Positions 35,997 through 40,058 of a DNA stretch of 40,058 nucleotides are shown here, piece after piece (position 1 is the first letter of the stretch; every line of letters begins with the position of its first letter). The DNA lies in contig JAFLTN010000006.1 in assembly GCA_022510445.1 (NCBI GenBank), positions 1 to 40,058 on the forward strand, in the 5' to 3' direction. The notes under the pieces are model-generated. The model worked only from the letters and a program-made list of their open reading frames with translations, ran no database searches and had not been told where the DNA came from. Source of the stretch: Muribaculaceae bacterium (lineage in GTDB: Bacteria; Bacteroidota; Bacteroidia; Bacteroidales; Muribaculaceae). A program made the translations under genes and the position numbers.

Positions 35997-37814
35997 ATGG
36001 GCTTTATAAGTAAGATTTTTCCAAATAAACTGTGGACCAAAAGTTTCACCTTCTGGTGGCTGATATCACTTGCCACTATCCTGCTATTTGATCTCTTCTG
36101 GATGTTTCAGACCACCTTCAGGGCCTTCGGTTATCTTACGTTCTGGCCGATTCTGTTTCTGAATGCCACAATAATGACCCTTCCATCCTTATTTTCAAGA
36201 AACGGGATCTGGAATCTATTCGTTTTGCTGATAGCCGATACATTATTTATATCCAATCTGATGTATTGCAACACTTATTACAATGCCATTCCCCTGCAAA
36301 GTTATTTCATTGCAGGCAATCTTTCGGATTTCGGAGCAAGTGTGGCAGATTCATTCAGATGGTACTACGTTTTTCTGCCCATATTAAGTCTCCTTGCGTT
36401 TATTATTTATTCCCTTTCAAAGTTTAGGAATTGCATAAAACCTTCGCTTCTGCATTATTGCGGACTGATATTGGTTTTATTTTTATTGACATGGGTGGCC
36501 GATTTACCCTTTGGCGGCTCGTTTGCAAGAATTGGCATGATGAAAGACAACGCGTATGAAGCGAGCAGTGTGTCAACAGTTTATTCCATACCGGGTTTCC
36601 TTGCCTACGACCTTCACAAATCCACTATGGAAATCACACAGAAAGAAGAGAAGGAAGTAGGGGAATGGCTTAAATTTCACAGACAACTAACCGGGAAATT
36701 ATCAGAAGACTCAACCAGTCAGAATTTTCAAAATAGAAAAAACCTTATCCTGATATTGTGTGAATCGTTGGAAAGCTGGCCTATTGGTAAGATAGTGGAG
36801 GGGAAAGAGATAACGCCCGAGCTTAACAGGCTGATCGCAGACTCTGCTACTTTTTTCGCACCCAACGTAGTCAGCCAGGTAGGTCCGGGTCGGTCGATTG
36901 ACGGTCAGTTGCTTATTCTTGCCGGTATGTTGCCGATGAAAAATAATGTATATGCCTATGAAACAGAAGGGAATCAATTCTATACATTGCCTAAGGCTTT
37001 AAAGATGAGGGGCACTCATTCTTATCTGATAAGTTGCGACAAACCATATGTGTGGAATCAGACAAGGGTCGCCCGGGCTTTTGGTATCGACACCTTGATT
37101 CAGGCTTCGGATTTTTACAACGACGAGCCGGTGGGAGGACATAAACGATTGAGCGACGGAGGCTTGATGAAGCAAAGTATTGAAAAAATGAGAAAGGGTG
37201 AAATATGGCCTGAGGGAGAACCGGGTTTTCTAATCTGGGTGACGTATTCAGGTCATAATCCTTTTAAATTGCCGGATAAACTCAGAAGGATAAATTTTGA
37301 AGGAGATTACCCGGAGATAATCAGAAACTATATGACAACGGCCAATTATACCGATCATGCAATTGGCATGTTAATAGATTACCTCAGAAGCAGGAGTGAC
37401 TGGGAAGAAACCATGGTTGTGATAACCGGAGACCATGAAGGACTGGCATCCTATAGAAATGAGGCCATTCAAAATCCTGCAACAGCCAATATTGTTGACC
37501 CCGGTCAGCACACCCCGTTGATTATAATTAATTCTCCCTTGGCTGAAAGATATGAGGGAGAAATGGGAGAGGTAGACATTTACAGCACCTTGCTCGATCT
37601 GATGAAGCTTTCCGATTATGAATGGAAAGGGATGGGCCTGTCGGTGGTGAATCCGGGCTTTCCCGGAGTGGCTATAGGGAGCACCGGCAACATAGAGGGA
37701 AATATTAATGAAGTTCCTGAGGAAATCCTGGATCATTTAGTTAAAGCACGCGATATTAGCGACATAATATTAAGATTTGATTTGCTTAAAGAAAATGAAT
37801 ACGTCAATGAATGA
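35997..37814 (+). CDS. LTA synthase-like phosphoglycerol/phosphoethanolamine transferase (alkaline phosphatase superfamily)
   Basis: Multi-TM N-terminus, then ILILCESLESWPIG, SQVGPGRSIDGQLLILAGMLP, WVTYSGHNPF, VVITGDHEG. Confidence 0.87.
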   Translation: MGFISKIFPNKLWTKSFTFWWLISLATILLFDLFWMFQTTFRAFGYLTFWPILFLNATIMTLPSLFSRNGIWNLFVLLIADTLFISNLMYCNTYYNAIPLQSYFIAGNLSDFGASVADSFRWYYVFLPILSLLAFIIYSLSKFRNCIKPSLLHYCGLILVLFLLTWVADLPFGGSFARIGMMKDNAYEASSVSTVYSIPGFLAYDLHKSTMEITQKEEKEVGEWLKFHRQLTGKLSEDSTSQNFQNRKNLILILCESLESWPIGKIVEGKEITPELNRLIADSATFFAPNVVSQVGPGRSIDGQLLILAGMLPMKNNVYAYETEGNQFYTLPKALKMRGTHSYLISCDKPYVWNQTRVARAFGIDTLIQASDFYNDEPVGGHKRLSDGGLMKQSIEKMRKGEIWPEGEPGFLIWVTYSGHNPFKLPDKLRRINFEGDYPEIIRNYMTTANYTDHAIGMLIDYLRSRSDWEETMVVITGDHEGLASYRNEAIQNPATANIVDPGQHTPLIIINSPLAERYEGEMGEVDIYSTLLDLMKLSDYEWKGMGLSVVNPGFPGVAIGSTGNIEGNINEVPEEILDHLVKARDISDIILRFDLLKENEYVNE

Positions 37815-38601
37815 TAAGAGTAGCAAGATTATAGTGTCTCTGACTTCTTTTCCTGCTGCAATAGGTTTTGCCGTAAAGGCTGTGAAGTCATTATTGAAAG
37901 GAAGTGTACTCCCTGATAAGATAGTTCTCTATCTCACCTTCAGTCAGTTTGGCGAGGAGGGGCTGCCGGTGTCTCTTTTGAAGCTCTCTGAAGAAAATCC
38001 CATATTTGAAATCAGGGATTATCCGGATGATATCCGTTCTTATCGTAAATTGATTCCGGCTCTGAATGATTTCCCTGAAGATATAATTGTTACTGTGGAT
38101 GACGACGTGCTTTATCACAAAAATCTGTTGAAACAGCTTTTGAAATTGCATGAGAAACATCCGGAGGCTATAATAGCCCATCGGGCTAAAAAAATACACT
38201 TCAGGAAGGCATATAAAAAATGGAGAAAATTCAGATGGTATCATTTCTTATTTAAGAGGATTTATAAAGATCCCATGATAATGCAGACGGGAGTAGCCGG
38301 TGTTCTTTATCCGCCACATTCCTTAGCCAAAGAAATGCTGGATCCTTCTCTTTTTACCAAGATTGCACCGACCACCGACGACCTCTGGTTCTGGGCAGCC
38401 GCCGTTTTAAACGACCGGTATGTTATTCCGGTTCCATTCGGAAAGAATAAACCGAAAGACCTGAAAAAACCTAAGGAAATTTCATTGAAAACAGTGAATT
38501 TCAAGAGCGGAACAGACAACAACGGTATGGCTCTCCTGGATATCCTTTCATTCAAACCTGTCATATTAGAGAAAATTTTTGATAACTTTGCAAAAAAATA
38601 G
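37795..38601 (+). CDS. GT-A-fold glycosyltransferase-like protein
   Basis: [40 protein letters not shown] motif [20 protein letters not shown]-like [11 protein letters not shown] opens at 37777, alternative start 37807. Confidence 0.75.
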   Translation: MNTSMNDKSSKIIVSLTSFPAAIGFAVKAVKSLLKGSVLPDKIVLYLTFSQFGEEGLPVSLLKLSEENPIFEIRDYPDDIRSYRKLIPALNDFPEDIIVTVDDDVLYHKNLLKQLLKLHEKHPEAIIAHRAKKIHFRKAYKKWRKFRWYHFLFKRIYKDPMIMQTGVAGVLYPPHSLAKEMLDPSLFTKIAPTTDDLWFWAAAVLNDRYVIPVPFGKNKPKDLKKPKEISLKTVNFKSGTDNNGMALLDILSFKPVILEKIFDNFAKK

Positions 38602-38618
38602 CTCAAAATATATCCGTT

Positions 38619-40058
38619 ATGGAAAAGAAATATACAAGGACATTGATTACATCGGCGTTGCCTTATGCCAACGGACCGGTTCATATCGGACACCTTGCCG
38701 GAGTTTACGTGCCGGCTGATATTTATGCACGTTACCTTCGGCTTAAAGGAGAGGAAGTGATGTTTGTCGGCGGGAGTGATGAGCATGGAGTGCCAATCAC
38801 CATAAAAGCGAAAAAAGAGGGTGTCACCCCGCAAGATATCGTAGACCGTTATCATAAGATGATAAAGGATTCTTTCGAGGAACTTGGAATCTCTTTCGAC
38901 GTCTACGGCCGCACCACTTCCAAGACCCATCACAAGACTGCCTCTGATTTCTTCAAAACTCTTTATGACAAGGGTGAATTTATTGAAAAAACCAGTATGC
39001 AGCTTTATGATGAAGAAGCGGGTGAATTTCTTGCCGACAGATATGTCACCGGCACTTGTCCGCATTGTGGCAAGGATGGTGCCTACGGCGATCAGTGTGA
39101 GGCTTGCGGCACATCTTTAAGTCCGTCCGACCTTATAAATCCGAAGTCTGCTCTTTCGGGAAGCACTCCTGTTTTGAAAGAAACTTCACATTGGTATCTC
39201 CCTCTTGATAAATGGGAACCCAAACTTCGTGAATGGATACTTGAGAATCATAAGGAATGGCGCCCCAATGTCTATGGACAATGCAAATCGTGGCTCGATA
39301 TGGGTCTGCAGCCGCGAGCCGTGAGCCGCGACCTTAAATGGGGTATACCGGTTCCCGTGGAAGGAGCCGAGGGGAAAGTGCTCTATGTCTGGTTTGATGC
39401 GCCCATCGGTTATATATCCAATACAATTGATGCCACGCCGGATTGGGAAAAATGGTGGAAAGATCCGCAAACCAAAATGCTGCATTTCATCGGCAAGGAT
39501 AATATAGTTTTCCATTGCATCGTTTTCCCGTCAATGCTGATGGCCCACGGAGGCTATAATCTCCCGGAGAATGTTCCGGCAAATGAATTCCTGAATCTGG
39601 AAGACGACAAGATATCCACATCAAGGAACTGGGCCGTGTGGCTTCATGAATATCTCCACGAGCTTCCCGGCAAGCAGGACGTGCTCAGATATGTTCTCAC
39701 AGCCAATGCTCCTGAAACCAAAGATAATAATTTCACATGGAAAGATTTCCAAGCAAGAAATAATAATGAACTTGTAGCAATTCTCGGCAACTTCATAAAC
39801 AGAGCCACGGTGCTTGTGCATAAATATTATGGAGGTATGGTGCCGGCAGCCGGTGATTTTACAGAGGCCGACAAGGCTATGATGGAAGAGGTGAAAGAAA
39901 GTATCAAGACTCTCTCCGACAACCTTGAAAATTTCAAAGTCCGAGAAGGTCTTAAAGATGATGCCCCAGGTTGTGGAAGCATCGCCGCGGCAGAATTCCA
40001 CGAGATCAAGCATATCCTGAACGTACTCTTTAAAACGGTCGGATTTCATATCAACGCC
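38619..40058 (+). CDS. metG: Methionyl-tRNA synthetase, 3' end truncated by window edge
   Basis: [44 protein letters not shown]; zinc knuckle [43 protein letters not shown]. Open to the window end, so absent from the ORF track. Confidence 0.97.
   Translation, partial: MEKKYTRTLITSALPYANGPVHIGHLAGVYVPADIYARYLRLKGEEVMFVGGSDEHGVPITIKAKKEGVTPQDIVDRYHKMIKDSFEELGISFDVYGRTTSKTHHKTASDFFKTLYDKGEFIEKTSMQLYDEEAGEFLADRYVTGTCPHCGKDGAYGDQCEACGTSLSPSDLINPKSALSGSTPVLKETSHWYLPLDKWEPKLREWILENHKEWRPNVYGQCKSWLDMGLQPRAVSRDLKWGIPVPVEGAEGKVLYVWFDAPIGYISNTIDATPDWEKWWKDPQTKMLHFIGKDNIVFHCIVFPSMLMAHGGYNLPENVPANEFLNLEDDKISTSRNWAVWLHEYLHELPGKQDVLRYVLTANAPETKDNNFTWKDFQARNNNELVAILGNFINRATVLVHKYYGGMVPAAGDFTEADKAMMEEVKESIKTLSDNLENFKVREGLKDDAPGCGSIAAAEFHEIKHILNVLFKTVGFHINA

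Noticed and set aside
38307-39065. 252-aa minus-strand ORF
   Set aside because: Spans the antisense of the GT and metG genes; no plausible domain.
39186-40049. Minus-strand ORFs of 109 and 142 aa near the right edge
   Set aside because: Antisense to metG, whose frame is open and motif-rich through the window end.

Overview
The window is a Bacteroidota chromosome segment, probably Bacteroidales and possibly Muribaculaceae-like. The evidence is the T9SS genes, TAnnTTTG-type -7 promoters and GH97/SUS-like hydrolases. It is almost fully coding. Left to right it holds: a truncated porU (minus strand, missing from the ORF track because it runs off the window); sufS-sufD-sufC with cvpA and no sufB; a membrane-anchored GH25 muramidase; lgt; ackA-pta; a GH97 glycosidase; an unknown 173-aa gene beside a structured non-coding patch; rpsT between two tRNA-Glu(UUC) genes; a Sel1-repeat gene next to porX and porW/sprE; three secreted proteins with T9SS-like C-terminal domains (Omp28-like, GH18-like plus beta/gamma-crystallin, and a duplicated-domain protein); tRNA-Gln; mgtE; mutS; a small membrane protein; dtd coupled to a GH13 lipoprotein; an LpxL-like acyltransferase; and a compact operon Stealth - GT92 - LtaS-like - GT - metG. 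No CRISPR array, phage or intact transposon was seen. Main leads: the envelope phosphoglycan-like operon, the Sel1-porX-porW linkage, the missing sufB, a coding-like extension past an amber stop with a palindrome and tandem hairpins beside it, and the GH18-crystallin protein. All assignments come from reading motifs and the translated ORFs; no database search was run.
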